DNA of 64,000 nucleotides from Stemphylium vesicarium (taxonomy: Eukaryota; Ascomycota; Dothideomycetes; Pleosporales; Pleosporaceae): positions 124,001 to 188,000 of the forward strand of contig QXCR01000039.1 in NCBI GenBank assembly GCA_004380135.1, read 5' to 3'. A program made the translations under genes and the position numbers. This document shows, one piece after another, positions 21,954-32,071 of the stretch; position 1 is the first letter of the stretch, and each line of letters starts with the position of its first letter. Under the pieces are notes generated by a model, which saw only the letters and a list, made by a program, of their open reading frames with translations, did not search any database and had not been told where the DNA came from.

Positions 21954-22416
21954 TTTTTGGTCTGCTATAGAATCGACTTCTACGCTCGGCCGAGAATATC
22001 CTGGAAGCGTAGAGGTGGTTTTGTTTTTCTTGTGGGAAGCGGCGCTTGGGTCGGAGGGCGTAGTGTGTTTGGCGAAGTCGGTGGGCGAGCTTCGCGACTT
22101 TAATCATCATTACTGAGCTGATTTTTTTTTCGTTCCACTTTGTTCCTGAGTCTTTGAGTACTGGTTTGTAGGAAGCATAATCAAAAGACCTTTGGTTGGA
22201 AGACGCTCGACTTCGGTACCGAATACTCGTAGAAAATAGTCATCGTCCACCCACACAATGCTGATAGCACGGTAACCATGATTATTTTTGGTCGTGTGAC
22301 CGATTACAACTGTAGTCAGGGTGTGAAAGATCTCAGCGCTGTGTTGTATCCGCGACTTCTACCTCTCTTCATCGCAGAGCACGATACTTCGACTTCCTTG
22401 GGAAAGGGGTTCGAAG
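21954..22416. promoter_or_regulatory. Divergent intergenic region, 463 bp
   Basis: Upstream of the minus-strand membrane protein and the plus-strand secreted/membrane protein. A poly-T run (TTTTTTTT) occurs near 22122-22129. No gene accepted here. Confidence 0.35.
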
Positions 22417-23484
22417 ATGGTCAGCTCATCCAATATGGCGGTAAAGACGCTTGCTGCTGTGCTAGCGCTCATTTTGGTTCTCGTCGGCATTCCTCATGCC
22501 ACGGATGCCACTTCTTCGTTTTCGAGCCCCTTCGTTCTTCCCCTCCGCGTAAATACGTGTGCATCAGACGCGGCTGCAGCCGAGCCTGAAACCACCACAA
22601 CCTCAACAACGGCCGAAGTTGTCTTGTCACCAGCTTCGGGCAATGCCCATCACGAGTCTCGGGATCAATCAAAAATGCTCCCTAGGTCTGCTAAGCGCGC
22701 AGACGCAGTGTAAGCCAAATTGACCCGCCCGGAAGAGGAAGCTAATGCATCCAGTGAACAAATCTGGACCTCGGACCAGCCAGAGTGGGGCGTGAGTTCC
22801 GACTAGCATATGTACAGCAACTACCATTATTCAAACGTTGGCTATACCTTCTTCACCGTCGCCTACCAAAACGGCACGCTTACCATAGACCATGCCGATA
22901 AGCCAGCGCTATTCTACATCAAAACTTCGTTGAAGATTGACTGCCAAGGCCGACTTCGAGCCGCCATATTGAATGATCCAGTATCTTTGTCGAATAATGA
23001 GAGAGTAAAGTATCACGACTGTTTCCAGGGTCACTGCTACAGCGAAGCCATACCTGGGGTCCGACATCGTGACGAGCCGGTGATTCTCAAATACGTTGAG
23101 AACCCAGCGACAATTATATACAGAGGCATATGGACCAACTCCATGTGCGCGTATAGCGATTCCGTGCGCAAGGTCTCCAAGAATAGCGTTAGTCTAGCAC
23201 AGATTGGACATTATCCATTTGGTGCCAGAATATCTCCAGCTATCCTTGACTTTGTCGAGGATAGGATCAGAACAACGTATCAGATAGTAGAGATTACTCT
23301 CATCTGTCTGTTCACCGTTGGGCTTCTGTCATGTCTTCTTGCATTCGGCACATTGATCTGGATGCTGTTACGGCTTGCTACTTTCACCAAAATATGCGGA
23401 CCGATTAAGCGATGGCACAATGCCACGTGGAAAGGGATGGCGAAAGCACCGAGATGGATGTGGAACGCGATAACTCAGGCGTAG
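22417..23484 (+). CDS. Unrecognised signal-peptide protein with C-terminal membrane anchor (model uncertain)
   Basis: Two blocks share one frame: 22417-22707 and 22807-23484. The first begins with an N-terminal signal peptide (KTLAAVLALILVLVGIPHA) and a Thr-rich stretch. The second has a cysteine-containing extracytosolic part (YTFFTVAYQNGTLTI, KIDCQGRLRAAIL, KYHDCFQGHCY) and one strong membrane span (IVEITLICLFTVGLLSCLL) before a basic cytosolic tail. Joining them needs a 99-bp intron with the non-ideal donor GTGTAA and acceptor GACTAG, giving 322 aa. Alternatively the good donor GTAAGC at 22710 with acceptor CATCCAG at about 22755 ends the first gene in EQIWTSDQPEW and a stop, with a separate gene starting at ATG 22810. 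I cannot decide. Function unknown. Confidence 0.5.
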
Positions 23485-24327
23485 TGGTCAGACGGATCAA
23501 ACACAGGGAAATGAACATGGAAATGGACAGCCTGATATTGAACTCTCAGATCATGCCTCGACACGGCCGCCGAGTTATAAGACCAACGCCAGTTGACCAG
23601 GCGCGGATTTCGTTTGAGTAGATTTATGAGCACGGAAATTTTGGGAGGGGCACGAGATCATCTAGTTGACTTAGACAGATGCAGAGAGCATCTTCTCATA
23701 TCGCCTGAAGTAAGATCAGGTAGTTCTTAGCCAGGCGACTACAACTCAACGATTAGCGGAATATCTCATCGCCCCTTTCATTAGTCAAGGTTAAGTTAAC
23801 AAATCATTGCAGCATACCGCCGCATATTTGAGACTTACTCGAAAATCTAGTGACACGTGTGGTTGGTCGCGCAAGATTTTGTGAGCGCCCCGCTCTCGAC
23901 CATGGGTAGCCAGTTGGTAATTAAGTACTGCAGAAGACGATACCACAGTTGGATGTGCCGCCCACCAGAATTGGCGCACTGTGTCAGCCATGGCCCTCAG
24001 GTATTCTGCCCGAGGTGCGATTCACCTCACCTCACCTCACCTCACTCTCGCGCTAGTTCCATAGAGGCTTAGCGCGTGACTTCATGTATATAGACTCTCA
24101 CTCTCATAGCACTAATACATCACGATTCTCCCATTTTTCCTAGTGTTACTAACACACTGACTGCTTCGCCAGCCAGTACATAGAGCAGCGCACTCCCACT
24201 TCTACTTTGTCTTCCTGTCTCTCATTTTCAGCACTATTCCCACAACCCAAAGCATCTAGCCAAGCTATCCTCCCATACAAGTTGCAACACACACCCTCAA
24301 GACGAAATCCAACAAACAAACTTCAAG
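23485..24327. other. Intergenic, 843 bp
   Basis: No supportable gene. A pentanucleotide repeat lies at 24022-24045. CT-rich sequence and multiple CACA runs just before 24328 look like the old leader of the DnaJ relic. Confidence 0.4.
24022..24045 (+). repeat. (TCACC)n microsatellite
   Basis: Nearly five tandem copies of TCACC followed by TCAC. A simple repeat that could vary in length between strains. Confidence 0.9.
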
Positions 24328-25120
24328 ATGCCTCGTAAACGCGCCAACAAGGCTCCCCCTCCTCCCCCCACTCACTAAGAGGCTCTGGGCCTAGACACCA
24401 AATGCCCCACCGAAGAAATCAAACGAAGCTATCGCGTGATTTCGCTCCAAGGTCATCCCGACTGACTCATCGGGAAAAAACTGACCGAGCAAGAACAAGC
24501 ACACCACGAAGCCGTTTTCACCGCCGCCAACAACGCACACGAACTACTTTTTGACGAGAGGCAGAGGAGGATGTACGACCTTCATCTCAAGATGCACGGC
24601 GTCTCTAGCAAGGATCCCGGGGCGCATGGCAGCACTGAGCCCTGGGACTTCGTGCGCAGAGGGCAGCGACTCCGGAGACGAGGAACATTATCATGACGAG
24701 AACTATCATCATGGCTACTACGATGTTGAGTAACTTAACGAAGAAAACGGAGAGAAGTGCGAAAGCAAACGGTCCTACCATTGTCCCCGTCACGATATCC
24801 GTGACAACATATCCAGCGACAAAAACACCATCAAATTCTTCTCCAACAAGTGGGCTCTACAAATCCAGCTCAACCCCGCCTTTGCCAAAATTATGGACGT
24901 CAAGATGGTAAAGGTGTGCGGCCTGCAGAACGAGTTTGGAATGCACATTGCGATTGATCCGTTCGTGTATTCCCGCTGCAGGCATTTCGCGAGGTACAAG
25001 AGGGGAATGGGTGCGCTATCTATCCTGCTTGAGCGCACGCCCTATATGAGAAAAGTGAGGGAGCTGGAGAGTCAGGTCTTCAAGAAGCATAGCGTTGTGA
25101 TTCTCATGGTTTATGTTTAG
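24328..25120 (+). pseudogene. Decayed DnaJ-domain (J-protein) gene
   Basis: From ATG 24328 the frame reads MPRKRANKAPPPPPTH, a TAA (24376-24378), then EALGLDTKCPTEEIKRSYR, the J-domain signature HPD at 24454-24462, directly followed by TGA (24463-24465), then helix IV (AANNAHELLFDERQRRMYD). Around 24650-24665 the coding pattern shifts to another frame, giving the acidic/His-rich run SDSGDEEHYHDENYHHGYY, another TAA at 24731-24733, and a long tail (FFSNKWALQIQLNPAF) ending at TAG 25118. At least three nonsense codons and one frameshift break a protein that would have been a J-domain co-chaperone for Hsp70. No introns remove these stops cleanly. The amount of surviving coding pattern points to recent decay. 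Confidence 0.75.
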
Positions 25121-25361
25121 CCGTAGGACCAGAAGTATGGGTGCAAGCATAAGAGCGTTGAGCTGGCGGATCTGGATGTGGCTATGAGTTATGGGCAAGG
25201 TTTGGTGTAGCCTAGTTAGCATCATAGCCTTTAAGTTTACACCGCATACCATTCATCACGTGCCTTGCGTGGGTGTTGTGAGTCACGGAACACCATGTGT
25301 GAGTCGTGATGCAGCACCAAGTTTCACGAAATCTTGGTGAACAAAAGTGAATATAACAAAC

Positions 25362-25367
25362 AAAAAA
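25362..25367 (-). terminator. RNA polymerase III terminator of tRNA-Thr
   Basis: A run of six T on the minus strand lies 38 nt past the 3' end of the tRNA, the usual Pol III stop. Confidence 0.6.
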
Positions 25368-25404
25368 GAAGAACGAGAATAAGCATGTAGTGGGCAGGAC
25401 CAAA

Positions 25405-25489
25405 AGCTCGAATCCAGGATCGAACTGGAGAAATCTTCGCATGCCGTATAAGATACGAGTGCGACGCCTTACCACTTGGCCATTCGAGC
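25405..25489 (-). tRNA. tRNA-Thr(CGT) with 11-nt intron
   Basis: Folds into a full cloverleaf. The acceptor stem GCTCGAA/TTCGAGC pairs over 7 bp, the D arm is GGCCAAGTGGTAAGGCG, the anticodon stem is TCGCA/TGCGA and the T arm TCCAG-TTCGATC-CTGGA pairs over 5 bp. The anticodon loop contains CTCGTA, an 11-nt intron TCTTATACGGC, then A, placing the intron after position 37 as in eukaryotic nuclear tRNAs; the anticodon is CGT (reads ACG, Thr). The D arm closely matches fungal tRNA-Thr. The variable loop (AGATTTC) is 7 nt by this fold, two longer than usual. The discriminator base is T. Confidence 0.92.
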
Positions 25490-25657
25490 AGAGTTGATAA
25501 GTACATATCGATATAAAGGGCCTACATCCAGAGGTGGAGATGGATCCGGGGTTGGGGCGGGAAAAGTAAGTGGAATACTGTCTCAGTGAATGCGAGCAAA
25601 CGTTGAATTTGGTAAATGCAAAATCCATGCAAGCAGCGTTCAACCGCAAACACTCGC

Positions 25658-26983
25658 TCATGCAGACGGCGAGATGCTCGTCTTATCCACATTGCTGATT
25701 AGTGAATCTCTCCAGCCCTGATCTTTCAGAATGCTTCGAACCCTGGCTTCTAGCCATTCGGTATTGCCCCAGAAGCCCCAGCTTGCTTGGAAGCGAAGCC
25801 AGTCAACAAGTGCCGTCTCCCAGTGGCTCACGAAGATAGTCCAGTTGTATTCTTGTTTGCCGATCTCTCGCAGTTTTTCCCAGTAGCGGCGCAAAAGTTG
25901 ATGTTCGCCGTCTTGCATCGATAACTCGCGCGGAACATGCTGGTCGGCTACGAGCATATTTAGTGGTACGGAGCACGTAAAGAACTTTGCTAAGTCGCAA
26001 ACTCCTAACCCAAGGCCAGTGTACTGAAAGTCGTAGAACGCAACCTCATTTCCTGAAGAGGTGGTGAAGAGATTCTCGGATTTCACATCGCCGTGAATGA
26101 GCGTCTGGTATCCTTCAATGGGAGACCTTCCTGACGTTTTCGGTGCCAGGAATGCGGCCGCTATCTCGGCGATAGACACTTCTTCACCATCAACCCAATC
26201 AGTAAGCGGCTCATTCCATTCGGCATCGTAGTCCTTGGCTAAAGAGTTGTACTCTTTGCGTCGCGTCGCGAGATACGTGTATCCGCCGTTGAGCCAAACC
26301 GTCTTGTCGACAGTAACCTGACCATCGCGCTGAACCTCTTCGAGTGGTGGCAATACCAGCGATGGAGTTTGTAGGCTTTTCGCGCGCGGCCACCAGAAAC
26401 CGTGGAAGCCAGACAGCCAATCCAGCGCAGCAAGCACTTGAGTTGGGCTTAACGCCCGGCGTTTCTCGCCCGCAATAGGATACTGCTGCCGGAGGTCGCT
26501 TAGCAACATGGCTGTGACAGAGGTACCGTCTTTGTTCTGCTCATTGCGGTTCACTAGGCACTTAGCGACAGGAAGAGATCCGGGCATCAGAGGCGCAAGG
26601 TGAGTGTAGAAGTACTGCTCTACCCGGTAACTCAATATCTTCCTAGTGTGCCCTTCATCGTTAGCCTTGGTCGGAGGAGGCGTAACAAGCTTGAGCACGA
26701 ATGAGTGCGACTCTTCAGAATGGCCAGCTGACGAAGTTGGCGAGACTGAGGCAATGACTCGGCTTATCTCGCCATAGCCAGCCCATAGAGACTGTATTCT
26801 TCCCAAACTCTCCAGCTGCAATCCTAGTTCAGCGAGCAGAGCAGCCGCTACTTCTTGTGATGTGTTTCGCGCAGACATTGGGTGCATTGGCGATGGCAGG
26901 TAGACGTGCAAGATCTTGTACAACAAGATGGAGACGCACGGGATGAGAAGGTAACCGAAAAGCCGCTGCGCACGTGTAATCAT
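25658..26983 (-). CDS. Aminoglycoside-phosphotransferase/CHK-like kinase-fold protein with N-terminal membrane anchor
   Basis: A single exon of 441 aa from ATG 26983; the frame is open further but only to a TTG. A hydrophobic segment (RLFGYLLIPCVSILLYKIL) near residues 8-26 suggests a signal anchor. The body has the kinase-like fold of the APH/EcKinase group: SHSFVLKLVTPP (ATP-binding Lys), the catalytic loop LIHGDVKSENLFT with Asp and Asn, and the metal-binding FYDFQYTGLGLGVCDLAKFF. Members phosphorylate small molecules such as choline, ecdysteroids or antibiotics. The substrate here is unknown. The tRNA-Thr lies just downstream. Fold assignment is good, role is not. Confidence 0.8.
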   Translation of the reverse strand: MITRAQRLFGYLLIPCVSILLYKILHVYLPSPMHPMSARNTSQEVAAALLAELGLQLESLGRIQSLWAGYGEISRVIASVSPTSSAGHSEESHSFVLKLVTPPPTKANDEGHTRKILSYRVEQYFYTHLAPLMPGSLPVAKCLVNRNEQNKDGTSVTAMLLSDLRQQYPIAGEKRRALSPTQVLAALDWLSGFHGFWWPRAKSLQTPSLVLPPLEEVQRDGQVTVDKTVWLNGGYTYLATRRKEYNSLAKDYDAEWNEPLTDWVDGEEVSIAEIAAAFLAPKTSGRSPIEGYQTLIHGDVKSENLFTTSSGNEVAFYDFQYTGLGLGVCDLAKFFTCSVPLNMLVADQHVPRELSMQDGEHQLLRRYWEKLREIGKQEYNWTIFVSHWETALVDWLRFQASWGFWGNTEWLEARVRSILKDQGWRDSLISNVDKTSISPSA

Positions 26984-27407
26984 CCGAGATTGAGATGACT
27001 GAAGCCAATGCTGCAATGTTACGCCTGGCGACCCAACGATCGACGGTCTAGAGTAGGATAGATCGGTAGAAAACGATGTTCACTAGGATGACGTTGTCAG
27101 GCTAGTAGTTTTCGTGTTCCGACATGACTTTGGCTAGTAGGCTGACATAAGCAGGAGCTGGCGTATCGACGAGATCTTGTGTCTGTATTGCTATTGCTCA
27201 CTAACACGACAACAATGCATTTACTTGAAAGCATATCCAGAAACAATAGCATGTTAGGAAGACATTGGGAATTTGATTCATCCGCGGAGCGTGGAACCCC
27301 ATTAACTATCGCCACTAATGAATCTGCTCAACAAGACAGTTCTGATCACAACTGTATTCATTGATAGCGCGTCCATTGATCATGTTACGGAAACCCCCAT
27401 GCTTGAA
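26984..27407. other. Intergenic, 424 bp
   Basis: Promoter of the kinase-like gene and 3' flank of the DAL5-type carrier. Nothing else seen. Confidence 0.4.
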
Positions 27408-29037
27408 CTACAAGAGATACTGGAAGTAGATGTTCTGCTTGTCCGTCATGTCTTGCAGACCATTCTCACCATGCACGTCCGCATCAGCCTCGTGATAATG
27501 ACCGCTCATCGAGTAATCAACTGGGTTCCTCGGAAGACCGGCAGCCTCGCGTTGGTCGGCCTTCTTCTTCTGCATCCATGTGATGAGGAAAAATTGTGCA
27601 ACAACAACACCCCAGAGAATGCACCAGATCGCTAGGATGCCTTTGAGGGCATTCACCTAGAAGAAACAAGTGATTAGTTAAGTTCCATGATTCGCGTACA
27701 GTTTGTGGGTGGAAATAACTTACGTATTGCGGTTTGAACTTTTTGTCGAAGATATATGGGGTAATGATGTTTCCTATGGAATTGCCAGCGTTGAAAGAGG
27801 TGTAGTAGATGGCCTTCTTCGTCTGCCCCGCACAATTTGCACCCATCCAGGAGATGAGCAGGGGATTGATGGCATAGACGAACGCGATCAGATAGTAACC
27901 GACGAGGAGACCGCTTTGGTTTGATTCGGTCTTTGGGAGGCCAACCAACAACGCAACCCCAACAATCACGATAGTGACGAGTCCAAGTAGGAACGGTGAC
28001 TTGCGTTTGAACCGATACGCCAGCCACGATGCGAGGAGGATGGAGATGAACTGGAGCGCTCCGAAAGGCATGTTTAGCAGAACAGCCTGGTCGGCCGAGA
28101 ATCCAGCTAGATCTTGCAAGATTATGGCGCCAAACACCGACGAGACAGAAGCGCCAGCGTTGACAGCAATGACCATGATCATGTACAGCCAGTACTTTGG
28201 TTCAGTCACAGCCTCGACAACATGCCCCCAGTTGAACTTGTGGGAGACGATACCCTGCTGGTTTGCTTTAACTCGCTCAACAGCCTTCAGGCGGTCTTCC
28301 GGTGACAAGTAACGAGCTTCTCCAGGGCTGTCGTGAGCCCACCAGTACGTAATGAGGCCAATGACAATAGTCATAATCCCAAAGAAGAGGTAAACCACCT
28401 GATAGCGGTATAGATGCGGGGAGTTGATTCGACCAAATCCATAAACGATGGGGGCGCTGATCAGCGTGCTGAGCCCGTAGCAACTGTACCAGCATGCAAC
28501 CCGAAATGGCTGCTCGGAACGCCTGTAAAAAGCGATGGTGATCATCGAGAAGAGAGGAATGACCGCTGCCTCGAAAGCCCCCAAAAAAAATCGAGAAGCG
28601 AGAAGTCCAGCGTAGTTCGTCGATCCACCGAGGCCACCAGCAACCGAGATACCCCAGCATGTGATGATGACTGGCAGCACATGGCGATACCGAAGCTTAA
28701 CAAGGACCCAGGCTGCTATAGGCTGTACGCCTAGCTGGGCATAGTAACCGATGTTTCCAATGTTTGAATAGTCGTTGCCAGTAAGGTGCGCATCTTCGCG
28801 CAATCCATAGACGGCTGTCAACCCGATGATACCCTTGTCGGCGGATTGTAGGAAATAAACCATGCAGAGGAGTGACAACATCCATATGTCTGTCTTACGG
28901 AGGATTCGTTTGCTGTCTGCGTCGGTACAGATGACGCCATCTCCAGTCAATGCTTGGTCCTTTCCTTCCTCGAAGGCGACAGCGTCGGACGCATGCTCGA
29001 CGCCGTGAGCGCTAGGCTTCTCGACAGCTGAAGCCAT
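27408..29037 (-). CDS. MFS transporter, DAL5/allantoate permease (anion:cation symporter) type
   Basis: Exons 27724-29037 and 27408-27656, with a 67-bp intron (GTAAGT, ACTAAT, TTCTAG), give 520 aa, a typical length. The N-terminus is hydrophilic, then RKTDIWMLSLLCMVYFLQ opens TM1, followed by LTGNDYSNIGNIGYYAQL, the GAFEAAVIPLFSMI segment in TM5 and FNAGNSIGNIITPYIF in TM11, all hallmarks of the ACS/DAL5 family of organic-anion:proton importers (allantoate, nicotinate, tartrate and similar). It should sit in the plasma membrane and import an organic acid. The neighbouring divergent cyclase-family hydrolase may act on the imported compound, which is only an inference from position. Confidence 0.88.
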
Positions 29038-30206
29038 GGCACGAGGCTGGTTTTTTGGGAACTAGAGCAGAGAAGTGATGTGGGGATATGGTAGTAAGTC
29101 TGGGGTAGTAATCTGGGGCAGTGATCTGGGGTAGATGTTTATATGCTTCCACTAGCACAGACCCTATAACCCGGCTCAACGGCCTAACGGACTACAATTT
29201 CCCTCCAACGAGTACGCGCACTAATTGAAGCAAGTTTGGGACGATTCCATTCGCTTGACGTGCTGACACGACGCTACTGTGGCCAATTGGTGTGCCGTGA
29301 ATAATACCGACAGCAACCGGCTAAATCAACATGAGCCAGACCTATTCGTGATGCACAAACGGTTCCGCGGGTAAGATCATGTATACCTTGAAAGGGAAGC
29401 GGCTCGGGTCTTACAAGACCGAAATAACGGCACTGATACGCTGTGAGGCGATGCTTGTTGCAAGAGTCCAGGATGTTGGCGTGTGATGACGGGGTAGCGG
29501 CGAATAAGCACATATCATAATGATCGTAGCTTGCGTGCACGTCTTACTCGACGATGGTGATATTCTGTGCCACCTGCCGACTTATCCCTTTTTCCATGGA
29601 GCTAACAGCGGGGCACCATCATTTAATATCCACGGATATCTTGGCCGCTTGCTACTTATCTCTATCTTGTAGCTGTGACTTCGTTGCGCGATCTCGAGAA
29701 CATACCTCAAATTATCAAGTTAGCCAGCCTTGAACATAAGACTTTCTTGACTGCATGACAAGCTTCTGGCCAAGAGCGCCTATGGTGGCAATCTTTGTGT
29801 CCTGGGGAAAGCGCCACAGTTGGAAGTGATTAGCCGGCCTTCCGGTTTACGTCATCGTTTCCCATCCTTCGCTCGGAGACGACCTCATCTTCCAGTCACA
29901 GCGCGATTTCTCGTTTGCGCGCGGCAATTCTCACTGGCAGACACGCGATTTTGATATTTGAAGAGATACGCGAAAGGTGTCTTTGACTGGTCGACTCGCT
30001 TCACGATAGTCAGAGTGTCGCAGTAACGCAGCGGCCAGCAGAAGCCTCGGCGCGACTCCACCAAACCCAGAAAAATGCGGGGTAATCGTCATGGCATCCG
30101 CAGGCGTCGTGGATATCTTTCTAGAATCTGAAATGTGTTCTTCAATCAGATTTGACACCTGAAGAACAGGTGTTGTGCAGCAAGAAACTTTCGGCGAAAC
30201 TTCACC
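29038..30206. promoter_or_regulatory. Divergent intergenic region, DAL5-type carrier / cyclase-family hydrolase
   Basis: 1.17 kb with no supportable gene. Three imperfect copies of TCTGGGGTAGTAA are found at 29099-29137, about 60-100 bp before the carrier start. The rest looks unique. Confidence 0.45.
29099..29137 (+). repeat. Three imperfect 13-bp tandem repeats upstream of the DAL5-type gene
   Basis: The units read TCTGGGGTAGTAA, TCTGGGGCAGTGA and TCTGGGGTAGATG. Their position in the proximal promoter or leader would allow a regulatory role; none is proven. Confidence 0.7.
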
Positions 30207-31562
30207 ATGGCCGATTCCAATAGCACCGCTGGCCAGCGCTTGACCCAGATCAAGGATTTTTTGACAATGAACAAAACCGCAACAACCATACCCTGGGATC
30301 CGGATAGCACCAAATTCCCCACGCGAAAGGAGCTTCCGGGAATCCCTGGCGCCCCCAAAGAAGCAGCTTGGGTTTGGGGTGACAATGACTACGTACGGCG
30401 ACTCCACTACACATCTCAAATTGTGCTAATCGGCGGTAGATCGGGCGCCTGAACCTTTTGACCCCGACTCGCGTAGCTGCCGCTGCCAAAGAGATCAGGT
30501 CCGGTGAGATTGTGCCTGTGAAGTAAGGGATCCCCAGTACAATCTATCTGACCTACGCTAATACGAACGAACAGTCTGCCGCTCAACGTACCCAACGTAC
30601 CCGCATTCGGTCGCGAGACGTTCCAGCACGAGATCAAAACTTTGCACGAAGGGATTGCCTATGATGATGTCTATCATATGAACACCCAAAGCGGCACACA
30701 GTGGGATGGGTTTAGACATTTCGCCCATGTCGCGAGCGGCTCTTTCTACAACGGCGTATGTACTTTTATATGCTCGCGATTTTGCCTACTAACATGCAGT
30801 TCAGACCAAAGGAAGTGACATCACAGGTCCAAGTGCAAACCACAAATGCTCAATTCATCACTGGGCTGAACATGGCATCGCTGGCCGAGGCTTTCTTCTC
30901 GACTACAGAGGCTATGCGCACAAGAAAGGCATCAATTACGATCCTTTTGATTACTATCCCATCTCCTGGGAGGAGCTCTACCAGTGTGGCAAGGATCAGG
31001 GAGTAGACATTAGACCCGCTGCTCAGGGTGGCGATATCAAGCCCGGAGACATGCTCTTTGTTCGCAGTGGATGGAAAGAAGCGTACGACAGCAAGAGCGA
31101 TGAAGATAGGACCAAGGCCGCGACCCGCCATGGCTCTGGTAAAGATGGAGAAGATGGGCTGCGATACGCGGGTGTGAGCCAAGAAGAAAAGATTCTTGAC
31201 TGGCTCCACGACAGTTATTTCGCGTCCGTTGCAGGCGATGCTCCGACGTTCGAAGCCTGGCCTACTCACGAAGGTGAGGACATGAATGAGTTCCGAATTG
31301 AGTTACATAGACTGACTTCGTGGCTAGATTACTATCTTCATGAGTATATTCTCGCTCTTTGGGGTATGCCGCTAGGCGAGATGTTGGATTTGGAGAAGCT
31401 TGCGCAGACCTGCCGTGAGAAGAATCGGTGGTTCTTCTTCTTCTCTTCCGCACCAGCAAACTGCCCAGGTATGTTGATCCTGCACTTCTTGAAACGTTCT
31501 ATTCGGCTGATTATGTAATAGGTGGTGTAAGCTCTCATGTGAATGGCACAGCGATCTTTTAA
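30207..31562 (+). CDS. Cyclase-family hydrolase (kynurenine-formamidase-like fold)
   Basis: Six exons, 30207-30392, 30440-30522, 30575-30755, 30805-31273, 31328-31468 and 31522-31562, give 366 aa. All introns are 47-54 bp. Joins give WGDNDYIGRLNLLTPTRVAA, IVPVNLPLNVPNVPAFGR and YNGTKGSDITGPS. The metal-site region reads NTQSGTQWDGFRHFAH, the fungal form of the HxGTHxD motif of putative cyclases, and IHHWAEHGIAGRGFLLDYRG is a further hallmark. The protein ends in GGVSSHVNGTAIF. These enzymes hydrolyse amide or ester bonds using a metal; in fungi most substrates are unknown. It is divergent from the DAL5-type carrier. Family is clear. Confidence 0.87.
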
Positions 31563-32071
31563 GCCAGCAGTAGCATACAGGCAATGTGAACGTATACAAT
31601 TCAAGTACATAAATATAGGGATATCAATCGATCTAGTAGCCAATGCCACTACCGTACTTGCATGTGTACCTAGGTATGCGTAGGCAAAGTTACTCAGATA
31701 CATACTGTGGCGGAGCGGAATGTTATCGGTTTTTGACTATTACCTTTACCTCTCAATGTAAACTTGTCCACGAACAGCGCCAAAAAGGGACAGGTGCGAT
31801 GATAATGAGCGAAGGCGCTAACAAAGCGCGACTCCATGTCGCGCAGTTGCGATGCGAGACGTAGATCGAAGTCTTGGCAAGCCGCCCTAGCGTAGAGTCG
31901 CGGCTCGTGTTGCCTTGCAGCTCCGTCAAGCTCTCGAAACATCAAGTCGCCAACTCAACTCCGCTACAACTCATTGCCGCACTTGCTATTGCTCTACCTC
32001 TTTCTCTGCCCGAGACAGACCTGTAGCCCCAATTTGTGACTTTCTGCCAAATCCCCGCACAAATAGCCACC
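31563..32071. other. Intergenic, 509 bp
   Basis: 3' flank of the hydrolase and promoter plus leader of PUP2. Nothing else seen. Confidence 0.4.

Noticed and set aside
21673..22110. A 145-codon minus-strand frame overlapping the small membrane protein.
   Set aside because: Arg/His-rich shadow composition over most of its length; only its first 30 codons might be an upstream exon, which could not be joined with valid splice sites.
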